From contig DATEDP010000135.1 of assembly GCA_035281585.1 (NCBI GenBank), positions 1 to 63,071 on the forward strand: 63,071 nt of DNA. Reading direction: 5' to 3'. The notes under the pieces were generated by a model. The model was not told where the DNA came from. It did not search any database and saw only the letters and a program-made list of their open reading frames with translations. Within the stretch, counting starts at the first letter, position 1. Each line of letters opens with the position of its first letter. Made by a program: the position numbers and the translations under genes. The stretch is from a bacterium (GTDB taxonomy: Bacteria; UBA10199; DSSB01). Shown piece after piece: positions 17,094 to 27,156 of this stretch.

Positions 17094-17372
17094 ATGGCGA
17101 TCAAAATCCGCATCCCCACCCCGCTGCAAAAGCTGACCAACAACCAATCGGAGGTCGAAGTCTCGGGCTCCAGCGTCAAGGCCGTCTTGGCCGCGCTGGA
17201 AGAGAAGCATCCCGGCCTCCGCGAGCGCCTCTACGACGAGAAGGGCACCTTGCGCCGCTTCATCAATTTCTACGTCAACGATGAGGATATCCGCTTTCTG
17301 AAGGGCGAAGAAACCCCGCTCAAGGACGGCGACGAGCTCTCGGTGGTCCCGGCCATCGCCGGCGGCTGCTAA
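17094..17372 (+). CDS. CysO/MoaD/ThiS-like sulfur carrier ending Gly-Gly-Cys
   Basis: A 92-residue ubiquitin-fold protein. ATG 17094 is chosen because AAAGGA lies 6 bp upstream and the N-terminus MAIKIRIPTPLQ matches the family; an earlier in-frame start would overlap the protease gene. The C-terminus is PAIAGGC: the Gly-Gly that must carry the thiocarboxylate is capped by one Cys, so the protein should need cleavage before activation. The activating MoeB/MoeZ-like enzyme is not in the window. Last gene of the SAM-riboswitch operon; it overlaps the convergent gene by 4 bp. Confidence 0.9.
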   Translation: MAIKIRIPTPLQKLTNNQSEVEVSGSSVKAVLAALEEKHPGLRERLYDEKGTLRRFINFYVNDEDIRFLKGEETPLKDGDELSVVPAIAGGC

Positions 17373-18157
17373 AACTCCACTCCGACCGCCAGCCCGCCAT
17401 TGATGAGCGTCGCCTCGTCGACGCTGCTCCGCAGGCCTTCGTCCAGCAGCACGCTCACCTTCACGTGAGGGCGCAGGTAGAGCGGCCCCTTCACGGTCCA
17501 GGTGAACTCCAGGTTTCCGACGAACAGATTCGCCGCGAATTTCGAGACTTCGAAATTGGCCTCGTTGAAAGCCGCGTTGGCCCAGGCGAAGCCGGCCGAG
17601 GCTTTCATCGACAGCTTCTCGTGGAGCTCCCATTCGAAAGCGCCGCCGGCGACCCCGAAATAGGCGCCGGGCGCCGCGATCATGTCGAAGAGCTGGGCGG
17701 TGAAAACGGTGAAGGGCCCTCGTTGAAAGCCGAGGATGACCGAGCCTTCGCCGGTGGCGGCGACGTCTTGGTGCGGATAGAGATAAAACAGAAAAAGGGT
17801 GCCGACGAAAAAGTCCCTGAACCGACGGCCGTAGCCCAAAGTGAAATCGACCTCGTTGAGCCGGCCTTGGTTGGCCTCATCGTTCAAAACGAAGTTTCCC
17901 CAAACCGAGAAAATGGCACCTTGATAGGAGAGCCACCCCGAGGGCTGGAGGACCGGCCCCTCGCTCAAGGCGATCCCCCGCCAAACGTACTGCGAAACGA
18001 AGTCGGCTTCGAGTCCCCAGGCGACGCCTTCGCCTTCCTCGGCCGGGATCAGCTTGTCGCCGGTTTCGCCCGAATAAACCGGCGCCGCTTCCTCGGCCCG
18101 GCCCACGCCGGGTGCCAACAGAGAGAGGATCAGAAGCAAAGCAAGGCCATTTCGCAC
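17369..18157 (-). CDS. Outer-membrane barrel-like protein, TIGR02001/Gcw_chp type
   Basis: A 262-residue exported protein. GTG at 18157 is preferred: it follows GAGGG, starts a normal signal peptide (VRNGLALLLILSLLAPGVGRA) and avoids overlap with the upstream gene. The mature part has alternating beta strands and the SQYVWRGIALSEGPVLQPS block seen in TIGR02001-family proteins, and it ends in Phe (AVGVEF), as barrel proteins often do. Function unknown; it follows the cation-transport genes on the same strand by 11 bp. Confidence 0.72.
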   Translation of the reverse strand: MRNGLALLLILSLLAPGVGRAEEAAPVYSGETGDKLIPAEEGEGVAWGLEADFVSQYVWRGIALSEGPVLQPSGWLSYQGAIFSVWGNFVLNDEANQGRLNEVDFTLGYGRRFRDFFVGTLFLFYLYPHQDVAATGEGSVILGFQRGPFTVFTAQLFDMIAAPGAYFGVAGGAFEWELHEKLSMKASAGFAWANAAFNEANFEVSKFAANLFVGNLEFTWTVKGPLYLRPHVKVSVLLDEGLRSSVDEATLINGGLAVGVEF

Positions 18158-18168
18158 GGTGCCCTCGA

Positions 18169-18852
18169 TCAACCGCCCAAGGCGATGGTGGTCAGCGTCA
18201 ATACGACGCCGATGCCGACCATGCCCAAGCTCAGCCACAGTGTTTTTTGCTTGGAATAGCGGGTAATACTGACGCCGAGGACGAAGAGCAGAAAAATCGC
18301 CGAGGCGTTGGAGAGCCGCATGGCCAGCCGCACCCGGTCGGTGAACAGAAAGGGCAAAACCACCGGAAACGTGGAGAGCACGACCAGGAAGAAAACTCCG
18401 ACCGCCCCTTTGACGTCATCCCGGGTGATCAAGGTCCTGGCGGCGGCCGACCGACGCTCCTGAATCCGGTCGATCACCCGGTCGAGCGATTCGTCGTCCA
18501 TCAGCGAATCGAAGGGCTCGGGCATGCCCTCCATCAAGTGGCTCCGGGCCATCGTCCGATCCGGGGCCGCCAGGATCAATTTTCCCAACTCGAAATTGCG
18601 GATTCGCTCGGCCGACCGGGCGATGACATACATGACCGCGTCGACGAATCCCCAAGCCAGGTTGCAGCCCAAGGCCGCGACCAACAGGGTCCGGACGTCG
18701 GCTCGGCCGGCCTCGGCCACGCTGATCGTGCAGGTGAAGGTCAGAGCCATCAGGAGGCCGAAGAAGATCTCGGAGAAGCGATCCAGCGGATCGAGCAAGC
18801 CCCGGCGGGTGACGGAATTCCGGGCTAGGCTTGGATGATGCTTGGATATCAT
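18169..18852 (-). CDS. VIT1/CCC1-like integral membrane protein
   Basis: A 227-residue protein with about five hydrophobic segments. The N-terminal block RFSEIFFGLLMALTFTCT resembles VIT1/CCC1-type iron/manganese transporters, but the metal-binding Glu/Met cluster between helices is not clear, so substrate is uncertain. ATG 18852 overlaps the stop of the Ca2+/H+ antiporter gene as ATGA, which implies translational coupling; a longer in-frame extension upstream would lie inside that gene and is rejected. Confidence 0.65.
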   Translation of the reverse strand: MISKHHPSLARNSVTRRGLLDPLDRFSEIFFGLLMALTFTCTISVAEAGRADVRTLLVAALGCNLAWGFVDAVMYVIARSAERIRNFELGKLILAAPDRTMARSHLMEGMPEPFDSLMDDESLDRVIDRIQERRSAAARTLITRDDVKGAVGVFFLVVLSTFPVVLPFLFTDRVRLAMRLSNASAIFLLFVLGVSITRYSKQKTLWLSLGMVGIGVVLTLTTIALGG

Positions 18853-19937
18853 CGGGCCGCGACCGACTCCGGCGGGATGAAGTACAAGGCGACCGCCAAT
18901 ATCAGGTAAATGGTCAGCAGCAGCATCCCCTTCAGCCAGTTCGATTCGCCGTCGTTGACGACCTGGCCGATGATCAGCACCGCCAGCAGGAGGATCAGGA
19001 CCAGTTGGAGGCCGAAGATCAGGTCGAAAGGCTGGGGGCCGAGGAAATAGCTCAAAAACACCAGGAGCGGAGCCACGAAGAGGGCGATTTGAACGCCCGA
19101 GCCCATCGAGATCGAGATCGCCAGGTCCATCCGGTTCTTTCGGGCCATCACGATGGCGGCGGTGTGCTCGGCGGCGTTGCCGATGATGCCGACGACGATC
19201 ACGCCGATGAAGACGGTGTTCATCCCGAAGGCCTGGGCCGCGGGCTCCACCGTCCCGACCAGGATTTCGCTCATCCAGGCGACCAAGGCGGTGGATAGGG
19301 CCAAGACGAGGAGGGACTTGCCGATGGACCAAGAGGCGGCCGGCGCCGGGTGACCGGCGGTTTCATCGCTCGATCCGGCGAATAGCCCTTTGTGGGTGAC
19401 GAGCTGGAAATAGAGGTAAAAGAGATAAACGATGAACAGGATCGCGGCGATGATCAGGCTGAGCTTTTGCTGCAGCGCGGTCGATTCGGTTTTGAGGGCC
19501 GAATAGTAAATCGCGGGCATGATGAGGGCAAAGATCGACAGCGACAGCATTTCCGCCTGGGAGCGGCCGGCCGAGGCGTTGAACTTCTGCTGACGAAACA
19601 ACAGGCCGCCGCCCAGCATCGAGGCCCCCAAGACCAGCAGGATGTTTCCGATGATCGACCCGATGATCGAGGCCTTGACCACTCCGTAGAGCCCGGCCCG
19701 CATGGCCGCGATCGCGATGATAAGCTCGGCGGCATTGCCGAAGGTGGCGTTGAGCAGGCCGCCGACCCCCTCGCCGGTGCGCGAGGCGATATGCTCGGTG
19801 GCGTGGCTCAACCAGCCGGCCAGCGGAATGATCGCCAAGCAGGAAGTGAGGAAAATGACGCTGTGCCACTGCGGTTTGAAGAGCTCGAGCAGGACGGTGG
19901 TCGGCACGAAGATCAGTAGGGCGTTGATCATTTTCAC
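18849..19937 (-). CDS. Ca2+/H+ antiporter, CAX/ChaA family
   Basis: A 362-residue inner-membrane cation/proton antiporter with about eleven helices. The two signature alpha repeats are visible, GLLNATFGNAAELIIAI near residue 60 and GIIGNAAEHTAAIV near 240, with the conserved Asn and Glu of CAX proteins. Length is normal. It is coupled to the VIT1-like gene by an ATGA overlap and is transcribed from a promoter that overlaps the divergent hdeD-like promoter. It probably extrudes Ca2+. Confidence 0.9.
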   Translation of the reverse strand: MKMINALLIFVPTTVLLELFKPQWHSVIFLTSCLAIIPLAGWLSHATEHIASRTGEGVGGLLNATFGNAAELIIAIAAMRAGLYGVVKASIIGSIIGNILLVLGASMLGGGLLFRQQKFNASAGRSQAEMLSLSIFALIMPAIYYSALKTESTALQQKLSLIIAAILFIVYLFYLYFQLVTHKGLFAGSSDETAGHPAPAASWSIGKSLLVLALSTALVAWMSEILVGTVEPAAQAFGMNTVFIGVIVVGIIGNAAEHTAAIVMARKNRMDLAISISMGSGVQIALFVAPLLVFLSYFLGPQPFDLIFGLQLVLILLLAVLIIGQVVNDGESNWLKGMLLLTIYLILAVALYFIPPESVAAR

Positions 19938-19951
19938 CGGCTTTCAAAAGA

Positions 19952-19980
19952 ATTACAGCCAAGGGGCCTTCGTTTGACAA
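19952..19980 (-). promoter_or_regulatory. Promoter of the Ca2+/H+ antiporter operon
   Basis: On the minus strand, TTGTCA (19975-19980), 17 bp and TGTAAT (19952-19957), each one base from consensus. Its -35 box overlaps the -35 box of the divergent promoter. Confidence 0.6.
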
Positions 19981-20001
19981 TGAAAATTTAAGTGTTACAT
20001 T
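19974..20001 (+). promoter_or_regulatory. Promoter of the hdeD-like gene
   Basis: A consensus TTGACA (19974-19979), a 16-bp spacer and TACATT (19996-20001), about 40 bp before the start codon. AT-rich spacer. Confidence 0.58.
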
Positions 20002-20040
20002 TCTCCCGCCGGGTAATTCACCCATCGAAGGAGGGGATGC

Positions 20041-20601
20041 ATGACGAACGCGACCGTCTACGCCCGCTTGGGCGATATTTCAGGGGTTCGGAGCAAGTGG
20101 GGCTGGTTCCTGGCGCTGGGAATCCTGATGGTGATCCTGGGCACCGTCGCCTTGGGGTCGAATTTCCTCTTCACCATCGTCTCGGTCCTGTTCTTCGGCT
20201 ACCTCCTGATGGCCAGCGGCGTCCTCCACATCTTGGGGGCCTTCTGGTCGCGGGGCTGGGGAGTTTTCCTTCTCTACTTGCTCGCCGGGATCCTGAACCT
20301 CATCGTCGGGTGGCTGCTGGTCAGCCGGCCCGAGCTGGGCGCCGTCGGCATCACCCTGGTCATGGCCATCTTCTTCATCGTCGGCGGGCTCTACCGGGCC
20401 ATCTCGGCCATCGGAATGCGGTTTCCGAATTGGGGTTGGGCGCTTTTCGGCGGCCTGGTCACCTTGGGCCTCGGCATCCTGCTTTGGCAGGGCTGGCCGG
20501 CGACCGGCCTTTGGTTCATCGGCCTCTACGTCGGCATCGATCTCATTTTCCATGGGTGGTCTTGGATGATGTTCGCGCTCACCGCCCGAAAGCTGGCCTA
20601 A
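20041..20601 (+). CDS. HdeD-family (DUF308) membrane protein
   Basis: A 186-residue protein with six hydrophobic helices in the HdeD/DUF308 pattern, including GWFLALGILMVILGTVAL, FFGYLLMASGVLHI and GGLVTLGLGILLWQGWPATG. HdeD is linked to acid resistance in enterobacteria, though the molecular action is unclear. GAAGGAGG lies 6-13 bp before ATG 20041. Divergent from the Ca2+/H+ antiporter, with overlapping promoters, so co-control by stress is possible. Confidence 0.87.
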   Translation: MTNATVYARLGDISGVRSKWGWFLALGILMVILGTVALGSNFLFTIVSVLFFGYLLMASGVLHILGAFWSRGWGVFLLYLLAGILNLIVGWLLVSRPELGAVGITLVMAIFFIVGGLYRAISAIGMRFPNWGWALFGGLVTLGLGILLWQGWPATGLWFIGLYVGIDLIFHGWSWMMFALTARKLA

Positions 20602-20609
20602 AAAAATCG

Positions 20610-20639
20610 TTGTTATTAATCGAGGGCCCCAACCATAAT
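20610..20639 (+). promoter_or_regulatory. Candidate promoter of the RND efflux operon
   Basis: TTGTTA (20610-20615), an 18-bp spacer and CATAAT (20634-20639), 32 bp before the first gene. The spacer contains GGGCCC. No regulator gene is adjacent. Confidence 0.45.
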
Positions 20640-20670
20640 CCGTCTCAGTCCCATTAGGTACCAACGCCCT

Positions 20671-21786
20671 ATGCCCAAGGTGGTCCTGCTTCTATTGTTC
20701 GCCCTCGTCGCGGCTTGCGGTGACAAGCAAGCGCCGGAGACCACCGCCGCCGAGCCGGCGGTCCAGGTGACCAAGGTCATTCAAAGGAACATTCCCAATT
20801 ACGTCGAATATGTCGGCCAGACCGAGGCGCCGGTGAGCGTCGAAATCCGGGCCCGGGTCGAAGGCTTCATCCAAGAGGTGGCCTTCGTCGAAGGCAGCGA
20901 GGTCAAGGAAGGCGATTTGCTCTTCGTCATCGACCCCAAGCCTTATGAAGAAAAGCTGGCCCGGGCCAAGGGTAAGTACGCCGAGGCCCAAGCGAACTTC
21001 CTCAAGGCTCACCAAGACGTCGAGCGCTTCCGGCCCTTGGCCAAGATCCAGGCCATCGCCCAGCGCGATTTCGACAACGCGGTCGCCTTGGAGCAGCAAG
21101 CTCAGGCCGTGGTCGACGCCGCTCAAGCCGACGTCAAGAGCGCCGAGCTCGATGTGGGTTACACGACGATGCGGGCTCCGGTCGCGGGCCGCATCGGTTC
21201 GACCACGGCTCGAGTGGGGGCTTTGGTCGGAAAGGGCGAGCCGACCCTGCTGGCGACCATCTCCAACACCGACCAAATTTGGGTGAGCTTCGGCATCAGC
21301 GAAGTTGAATACCTCCAGTTCGCGAAGAAACGGGCCGAGAATCCGGGCATGGCCGGACAGTTCAAGATCGAGCTGATCTTGGCTGACGGCTCGGTCCATT
21401 CCCATCCGGGCCGGGTGAATTTCGCCGACCGCAGCATCGATCCCAAAACCGGGACTTTGCGGGTCCGGGTCGAGTTTCCCAACCCCAACAACATCCTGCG
21501 GCCGGGACAATTCGGCCGAGTCCGGGTCTTGCTCGAAGAGCGGGCCGACGCCCTGGTGGTGCCGGTGGCCTCGGTCCAGGAAATTCAGGGCAAATATTCG
21601 GTGATGCTGGTCGACGCGGATAGCAAGGCGGTTTTTCGTCCGGTCAAGCCTGGCTTAAAATTCGAAGGCGCTTGGGTCATCGAGGAAGGCGTGAAGGCCG
21701 GGGATCTTGTCGTCGTGGAAGGCTTGAAGTCCGTCAAAGACGGAATGAAAGTTCAGGCCAAGGAGATTCCCTTCCCCGCGAAATAA
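20671..21786 (+). CDS. RND efflux periplasmic adaptor lipoprotein, AcrA-like
   Basis: A 371-residue membrane fusion protein. A lipoprotein signal ends LVAAC with Cys16. Then come the barrel-sandwich half-motif [16 protein letters not shown], a helical hairpin (about 90-150), the second half [15 protein letters not shown], a beta-barrel and a membrane-proximal domain. It would link the inner-membrane pump to the outer channel encoded downstream. No clear ribosome site precedes the start. Confidence 0.93.
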   Translation: MPKVVLLLLFALVAACGDKQAPETTAAEPAVQVTKVIQRNIPNYVEYVGQTEAPVSVEIRARVEGFIQEVAFVEGSEVKEGDLLFVIDPKPYEEKLARAKGKYAEAQANFLKAHQDVERFRPLAKIQAIAQRDFDNAVALEQQAQAVVDAAQADVKSAELDVGYTTMRAPVAGRIGSTTARVGALVGKGEPTLLATISNTDQIWVSFGISEVEYLQFAKKRAENPGMAGQFKIELILADGSVHSHPGRVNFADRSIDPKTGTLRVRVEFPNPNNILRPGQFGRVRVLLEERADALVVPVASVQEIQGKYSVMLVDADSKAVFRPVKPGLKFEGAWVIEEGVKAGDLVVVEGLKSVKDGMKVQAKEIPFPAK

Positions 21787-21788
21787 CC

Positions 21789-24700
21789 ATGGCAAATTTC
21801 TTCATCAATCGCCCGATTTTCGCGATTGTCTTATCGATCCTCATGGTTTTGTTGGGAGTGGTCATCCTCCGGGGCCTCCCCATTTCCGAATATCCCGAGA
21901 TCAGCCCGCCCCTCGTCGAGGTCATCGGAACTTACCGCGGCGCCAACGCCGAAGCGGTCGAGGATTCCGTCGCCACTCCGATCGAGAGCCAAGTCAACGG
22001 CGTCGAGAACATGATCTACATGAAGTCGCTCAACGCCAACGACGGCCGGATGGTTTTGCAGATCTCCTTCGACATCGGGACCGATCCCAATATCGACCAA
22101 GTCAACGCCCAGAACCGGGTTTCGCTCGCCCAGCCCCAGCTGCCCCAAGAGGTGACCCGTGAGGGAATCACCGTCGAGAAGAAGAGCCCCGACATCCTGA
22201 TGGTCATCGACTTGTATTCGCCCAAGGGGACCTACGACTCGGTTTTCTTGAGCAACTACGCCTCGATCAACATGATCGACCCGCTGGCCCGGGTCCGCGG
22301 CGTCGGCGACGTCAAGAACTTCACCAACCAAGACTACAGCATGCGGATTTGGATGAACCCCGACCGCATGGCCAGCATGGCGATCACCACCGCCGAGGTG
22401 ATTCAGGCGGTGAAGGACCAAAACATTCAGGCGCCGGCCGGTCAATTGGGCTCCGAGCCGGCCCCGCCGGGCCAGCAGTATCAATATAATGTGCGCTCGC
22501 GGGGCTTGCTCAAAGAGCCGGCCGAATTCGAGGAAATCATCGTCCGCTCCAACCCCGACGGCTCCCAGGTCAAGCTGAGGGACGTGGCTCGGGTCGAGCT
22601 CGGCGCCATGATTTACAACTCCTTCACCCGGATGAACGGGGTCCCGGCCGGCGTCATGGGCATCTACCTCGCCCCCGGCGCCAATGCGCTGGAAACGGCC
22701 GCCAATATCCGCGGCATGCTGAAGGAGATGGCCGAGCGCTTTCCGCCGGACATGGAATACACGGTGGCGCTCGACTCGACCTTGCCGATCAAGGCCTCGA
22801 TGAACGAGATCGTCCACACCTTGGGCGAAGCGGTCCTCTTGGTCATCTTGGTCGTCTTCCTCTTCCTGCAGAGCTGGCGGGCCACCCTGATCCCGCTCCT
22901 GACGGTGCCGGTCTCGCTGGTCGGCACTTTCGCCGCCTTTCCCTTGCTCGGATTCTCGGTCAACACCCTCAGCCTCTTCGGCTTGGTCCTGGCCATCGGT
23001 ATCGTCGTGGACGACGCCATCGTCGTCGTCGAGGCGGTCCAACACCATATTGAGCACGGGAAATCGCCGCGCGACGCGACCTTCCTGGCCATGAAGGAGG
23101 TCAGCGGGCCCGTCGTCGCGATCGCCTTCATCCTGACCGCCGTCTTCATTCCGGTTGCGATGACCGGCGGCGTGACCGGCCGCCTCTATCAGCAGTTCGC
23201 GGTCACCATCGCCGTCTCGGTGCTTTTGTCGGCCTTCAACGCCCTGACCCTCAGCCCGGCCTTGAGTGCGATCCTGCTAAAGCCGCCTTCGCCCAGCAAA
23301 GGTATCCTCGGGCGCTTTTTCGGGGCCTTCAACCGGGGTTTCGACAAGTTCACCGCCGGTTACACCAAGGGAGTCCGCTTCCTGGTCCGGCGGGCGATGC
23401 GCAGCATGATGATCATGGGGATCTTGGTGGTGGGGCTGGTCGGGCTGGGCAAGATTCTGCCGACCGGCTTCGTTCCGGACGAGGACAAGGGCTATTTCTT
23501 CATCCAGGTTCAATTGCCCGAAGCGGCTTCCCAGCAACGGACCGATGCGGTGGCCAAGAAGGTCGAGGAGATCCTCAAGAAGATTCCGGAGATCGATTAT
23601 TACACGATGGTCGGCGGCAACAGCATCCTGACCAACTCGATGGGCTCCAACGTCGCCGGATTTTTCGTCTCGCTCAAGGATTGGGAGGAACGCCAGGCCG
23701 ATGGAAGCGACGTCGTCGGAGTGATGAAAAGGCTCAACGCCGAATTCGGCAAGATCGCCGAGGCCAAAGTGTTCCCCTTCGCCCCGCCGCCGATTCCGGG
23801 CTACGGCAATTCCGGCGGCTTCACTTTCGAATTGCAGGACCGGAGCGGCGGCGGCATCGAGAAGCTGATGGTCGAGACCCAGCGCTTCATCGATGCCGCC
23901 CGAAAGCGGCCGGAGCTGGCCAACCTTTACACCGGATTTCAGGCCAACGTTCCCCAGATGTCGGCCGAGCTGGATCGGGAGAAGGCTCGCACCCTCGGCG
24001 TCAACGTCGCCGACGTCTTCACCACCCTGCAAACTTATCTGGGCGGGAGCTACATCAACGACTTCAATCGTTTCGGGCGGGTTTACCGAGTCATGGCCCA
24101 GGCCGAACCCGAATTCCGGGTCAAGCCCGAGGACATCAGCCGCTTCTTCGTCCGCAGCAACACCGGTCAGATGATCCCGCTCTCCACCTTGGTCCGGGTC
24201 AAGGAGGTCAAGGGGCCGGAATATACGATCCGTTACAATCTCTACCGGAGCGCCGAGATCACCGGCGGGCCCGCGCCCGGCTACAGCTCGGGTCAAGCGA
24301 TGGCCGCGATGGAAGCCGTGGCCAAGGAAGTCCTGCCCCGGGACATGGGCTATGAATGGACGAGCATGTCCTACCAGGAAAAATTGGCCGCCGGGAAGGG
24401 CGCCCAAGTCTTCTTCCTGGCGCTCATCTTCGTCTTCCTCTTGCTGGCGGCGCTCTATGAAAGCTGGTCCCTGCCTTTCAGCGTTTTGCTGGGAACGCCC
24501 TTGGCCGTCTTCGGCGCCTTTCTCGGCCTGTGGCTGGCTCGGCTCCAAAATGACGTCTACGCCCAGATCGGCCTGGTGACCTTGATCGGCCTGGCCGCGA
24601 AGAACGCCATCCTCATCGTCGAATTCGCCAAGGCCAAGCGGGAAGAGGGCGTCCCCATCGTCGAGGCGGCGATCGAGGCGGCCCGCCTCCGGGTTCGTCC

Positions 24701-24929
24701 CATCCTGATGACCTCCTTCGCGTTCATCCTTGGCGTCGTTCCCTTGATGCTGTCGAGCGGCGCCGGCGCCAACGCCCGCCATTCGCTGGGATTCTCGGTG
24801 TTCGGCGGCATGGTGGTCGCCAGCGCCTTGGGAATTTTCCTCATCCCGGTCCTCTACAAGGTGGTTCAAGGTTTCAGCGAATTTGGCTTCAAGAAGCCGG
24901 CGGCCGAGCCGGAAAGGAGCGCCCCATGA
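21789..24929 (+). CDS. RND multidrug efflux pump, HAE1/AcrB family
   Basis: A 1046-residue proton-driven pump. ATG 21789 gives the family N-terminus [17 protein letters not shown]; an in-frame extension lies within the adaptor gene and is rejected. The proton-relay Asp pair is seen in [14 protein letters not shown] (helix 4). Other AcrB marks include the N-terminal [14 protein letters not shown] and the C-terminal [15 protein letters not shown]. Length matches AcrB. It starts 2 bp after the adaptor stop and overlaps the outer-channel gene as ATGA. Confidence 0.95.
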   Translation: MANFFINRPIFAIVLSILMVLLGVVILRGLPISEYPEISPPLVEVIGTYRGANAEAVEDSVATPIESQVNGVENMIYMKSLNANDGRMVLQISFDIGTDPNIDQVNAQNRVSLAQPQLPQEVTREGITVEKKSPDILMVIDLYSPKGTYDSVFLSNYASINMIDPLARVRGVGDVKNFTNQDYSMRIWMNPDRMASMAITTAEVIQAVKDQNIQAPAGQLGSEPAPPGQQYQYNVRSRGLLKEPAEFEEIIVRSNPDGSQVKLRDVARVELGAMIYNSFTRMNGVPAGVMGIYLAPGANALETAANIRGMLKEMAERFPPDMEYTVALDSTLPIKASMNEIVHTLGEAVLLVILVVFLFLQSWRATLIPLLTVPVSLVGTFAAFPLLGFSVNTLSLFGLVLAIGIVVDDAIVVVEAVQHHIEHGKSPRDATFLAMKEVSGPVVAIAFILTAVFIPVAMTGGVTGRLYQQFAVTIAVSVLLSAFNALTLSPALSAILLKPPSPSKGILGRFFGAFNRGFDKFTAGYTKGVRFLVRRAMRSMMIMGILVVGLVGLGKILPTGFVPDEDKGYFFIQVQLPEAASQQRTDAVAKKVEEILKKIPEIDYYTMVGGNSILTNSMGSNVAGFFVSLKDWEERQADGSDVVGVMKRLNAEFGKIAEAKVFPFAPPPIPGYGNSGGFTFELQDRSGGGIEKLMVETQRFIDAARKRPELANLYTGFQANVPQMSAELDREKARTLGVNVADVFTTLQTYLGGSYINDFNRFGRVYRVMAQAEPEFRVKPEDISRFFVRSNTGQMIPLSTLVRVKEVKGPEYTIRYNLYRSAEITGGPAPGYSSGQAMAAMEAVAKEVLPRDMGYEWTSMSYQEKLAAGKGAQVFFLALIFVFLLLAALYESWSLPFSVLLGTPLAVFGAFLGLWLARLQNDVYAQIGLVTLIGLAAKNAILIVEFAKAKREEGVPIVEAAIEAARLRVRPILMTSFAFILGVVPLMLSSGAGANARHSLGFSVFGGMVVASALGIFLIPVLYKVVQGFSEFGFKKPAAEPERSAP

Positions 24930-26371
24930 AGCGGGCGATTTCGGGGATCTTGGCAGCGTCGCTATTCTCGGCCTGTGCCGTCGGCCCCAAATACAGCCGG
25001 CCGTCGATCGAGGTGCCGCCCAATTATCGAGGCCAGGCGACCCAGGCCGGCGGGCCAAGCAATGTCGCCTTCGCCGATTTTCCTTGGTGGGAGGTTTTCC
25101 GGGATGAGGAGCTGCAAGCCCTGATCCGGACCGCGCTGGAGAATAACAAAGACGTCAAGATCGCGGCAGCCCGGGTCGAAGAGGCCCGCGGCATGTACCG
25201 CATGAAGCGAGGCGAGCAATTCCCCGAGCTCAATTTCGGGACCACCGGCGCCCAAACCTTCACCAGCCAATCGAACGTCGGCGACGCCACCAATGCCGGA
25301 TCGATCAACCGCACTTTTGCGGCCGTCGGCGTCAACATGTCCTACGAGGCCGATCTCTGGGGCAAGTATCGCCGGGGCAGCGAAGCGGCCCGGGCCGAGC
25401 TCTTCGCCCAGGAGGATTTTCGGCAGACCGTCATCATGACCTTGGTCAGCGATGTCGCCGCCGCCTATTTCGAGTTGCGGGCCCTCGATCTGGAGCGGGA
25501 GATCTCGCTGGGCACCTCCCGGGCCCGCCGCCAATTGCTCGGCTTGACCCAGCAGAGGCTCAAGGCCGGCGTGATTTCGCTGCTGGACGTGCGGCAGTCC
25601 GAGGCCGAGCTTTCCATCGCCCAAGCCGAGATCTCGCGGATCGAGCGGCTGATCGGGTTGAAGGAGAACGAGATCAGTTTCTTGCTGGGCCAGAACCCCG
25701 GGCCGGTTGCGCGGGGCAAGTCCCTGACCCAGCAATACTTGCCGCCGGAGCACCCGGTCGATCTGCCCTCGGCGCTGCTGGAGCGCCGGCCCGACATTCG
25801 CGAGGCCGAGCAAAAGCTGGTCGCGGCCAATGCCCGGATCGGCGAGGCCAAGGCCCTGTTCTTCCCCCAAGTGAACCTGAATACTTTCTTGGGCGGACTT
25901 TTTTTGACGGGACCGGCCGGCGGCTGGACCGCGGTCGCCTCCTTGGGTGGGAGCCTCTTCCAATTTATTTTCGACGGCGGAAAGCGAAAAGGGAACCTCG
26001 AGGCCGCCAAGGCCCGCTTCGAGCAAGCGGCGCAGCGTTACCAGCAGGTGATCCAGCAGTCGTTCCGCGAGGTCAGCGACGCGCTGATCTCCATCAACAA
26101 GCTGGCTGAGGAACGGAAAAGCCGGGAGCGCTTGGTGAGCTCGGCCCGCGACGGCTATCGGCTGGCCAATGCCCGCTATGAGGGCGGGGTTTCCAGCTAT
26201 CTCGAGGTCTTGGACGTCGAGCGCCTCCTGTTCCGCTCCCAACTCTCGCTGGCCCAGGTTCGCCGCGATCAATTGCTGGCGGTGGTTCAGCTGTATCGGG
26301 CCTTGGGTGGCGGCTGGAGCCAGGCGATGCCCGCCGAGACGACCGACGTGAAGGAAACCGAGGCGCGATGA
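24926..26371 (+). CDS. RND outer-membrane channel lipoprotein, NodT/OprM type
   Basis: A 481-residue TolC-like outer-membrane factor. A lipoprotein signal with Cys17 ([11 protein letters not shown]) is typical of OprM/NodT. Two related halves hold long helices, with [14 protein letters not shown] in the first and [23 protein letters not shown] (quoted in part: [13 protein letters not shown]) in the second. Coupled to both neighbours by ATGA overlaps, so pump, channel and PPK2 are made from one transcript. Confidence 0.93.
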   Translation: MKRAISGILAASLFSACAVGPKYSRPSIEVPPNYRGQATQAGGPSNVAFADFPWWEVFRDEELQALIRTALENNKDVKIAAARVEEARGMYRMKRGEQFPELNFGTTGAQTFTSQSNVGDATNAGSINRTFAAVGVNMSYEADLWGKYRRGSEAARAELFAQEDFRQTVIMTLVSDVAAAYFELRALDLEREISLGTSRARRQLLGLTQQRLKAGVISLLDVRQSEAELSIAQAEISRIERLIGLKENEISFLLGQNPGPVARGKSLTQQYLPPEHPVDLPSALLERRPDIREAEQKLVAANARIGEAKALFFPQVNLNTFLGGLFLTGPAGGWTAVASLGGSLFQFIFDGGKRKGNLEAAKARFEQAAQRYQQVIQQSFREVSDALISINKLAEERKSRERLVSSARDGYRLANARYEGGVSSYLEVLDVERLLFRSQLSLAQVRRDQLLAVVQLYRALGGGWSQAMPAETTDVKETEAR

Positions 26372-27141
26372 AGGCCAAGCAATATTCGAAGGAGCTGCGC
26401 AAGCTCCAAACCGAGCTCTGCAAGCTGCAAGACTGGGTCAAAGCGAAGGGCTTGCGGGTGATCATCCTCTTCGAAGGGCGGGATGCCGCCGGCAAGGGCG
26501 GGGTGATCCGGGCTTTGACCGAGCGGGTCAGTCCCCGGGTGTTCCGAGTCATCGCCTTGCCAACCCCGACCGAGCGCGAGCGAAGCCAATTATACATGCA
26601 GCGCTATCTTCCCTATTTTCCGGCGGCCGGCGAGGTCGTCATCTTTGACCGCAGCTGGTACAACCGGCTCGGCGTCGAGCACGTGCTCGGATTTTGCACT
26701 AAGGAGCAGTACCAAGTCTTTCTCAGGGACTGTCCGGTCGCCGAGAAATTCATCGTCGACGGCGGCGTTCAGCTGATCAAGATTTGGCTGGAGGTCGGCC
26801 AGCAGGAGCAGCGGGCTCGGTTTTTGGCTCGCATCGACGACCCCATGCGGCAGTGGAAGCTCAGTCCGACCGATCTGGAATCGATCCGCCGGTGGTACCA
26901 ATATTCCAAGGCCAGGGACCGGATGCTCGACGCCACCGACACGCCTCATGCGCCTTGGTACGTGGTTCGCTCCGACGACAAAAAGAAAGCGCGGCTCAAT
27001 ACCTTATCCTTCCTTTTGAAAAAAATTCCCTATAAGAAGGTCCGGCGGGACAGGGTGGCCTTGCCCCGGCCTTCGAGCCGGGGGAAATACGACGATCAGG
27101 CCAGCCTGAAAAAAAGAAAATTCATTCCCGAAAAATACTGA
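26368..27141 (+). CDS. ppk2: Polyphosphate kinase 2
   Basis: A 257-residue PPK2-family enzyme, which moves phosphate between polyphosphate and nucleotides (usually nucleotide charging from polyphosphate). Walker A is FEGRDAAGKGG, and the lid/Walker B region is VVIFDRSWYNRLGVEHVLGF. Length is that of one-domain PPK2. Its start overlaps the channel gene stop as ATGA, an unusual partner for an RND operon. Subclass and phosphate acceptor cannot be read with certainty. Confidence 0.92.
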   Translation: MKAKQYSKELRKLQTELCKLQDWVKAKGLRVIILFEGRDAAGKGGVIRALTERVSPRVFRVIALPTPTERERSQLYMQRYLPYFPAAGEVVIFDRSWYNRLGVEHVLGFCTKEQYQVFLRDCPVAEKFIVDGGVQLIKIWLEVGQQEQRARFLARIDDPMRQWKLSPTDLESIRRWYQYSKARDRMLDATDTPHAPWYVVRSDDKKKARLNTLSFLLKKIPYKKVRRDRVALPRPSSRGKYDDQASLKKRKFIPEKY

Positions 27142-27156
27142 ATAGGAGATCGACGG

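Noticed and set aside
23277-25058. A 593-codon minus-strand frame opposite the RND pump gene
   Set aside because: The plus strand encodes a standard AcrB-type protein throughout.
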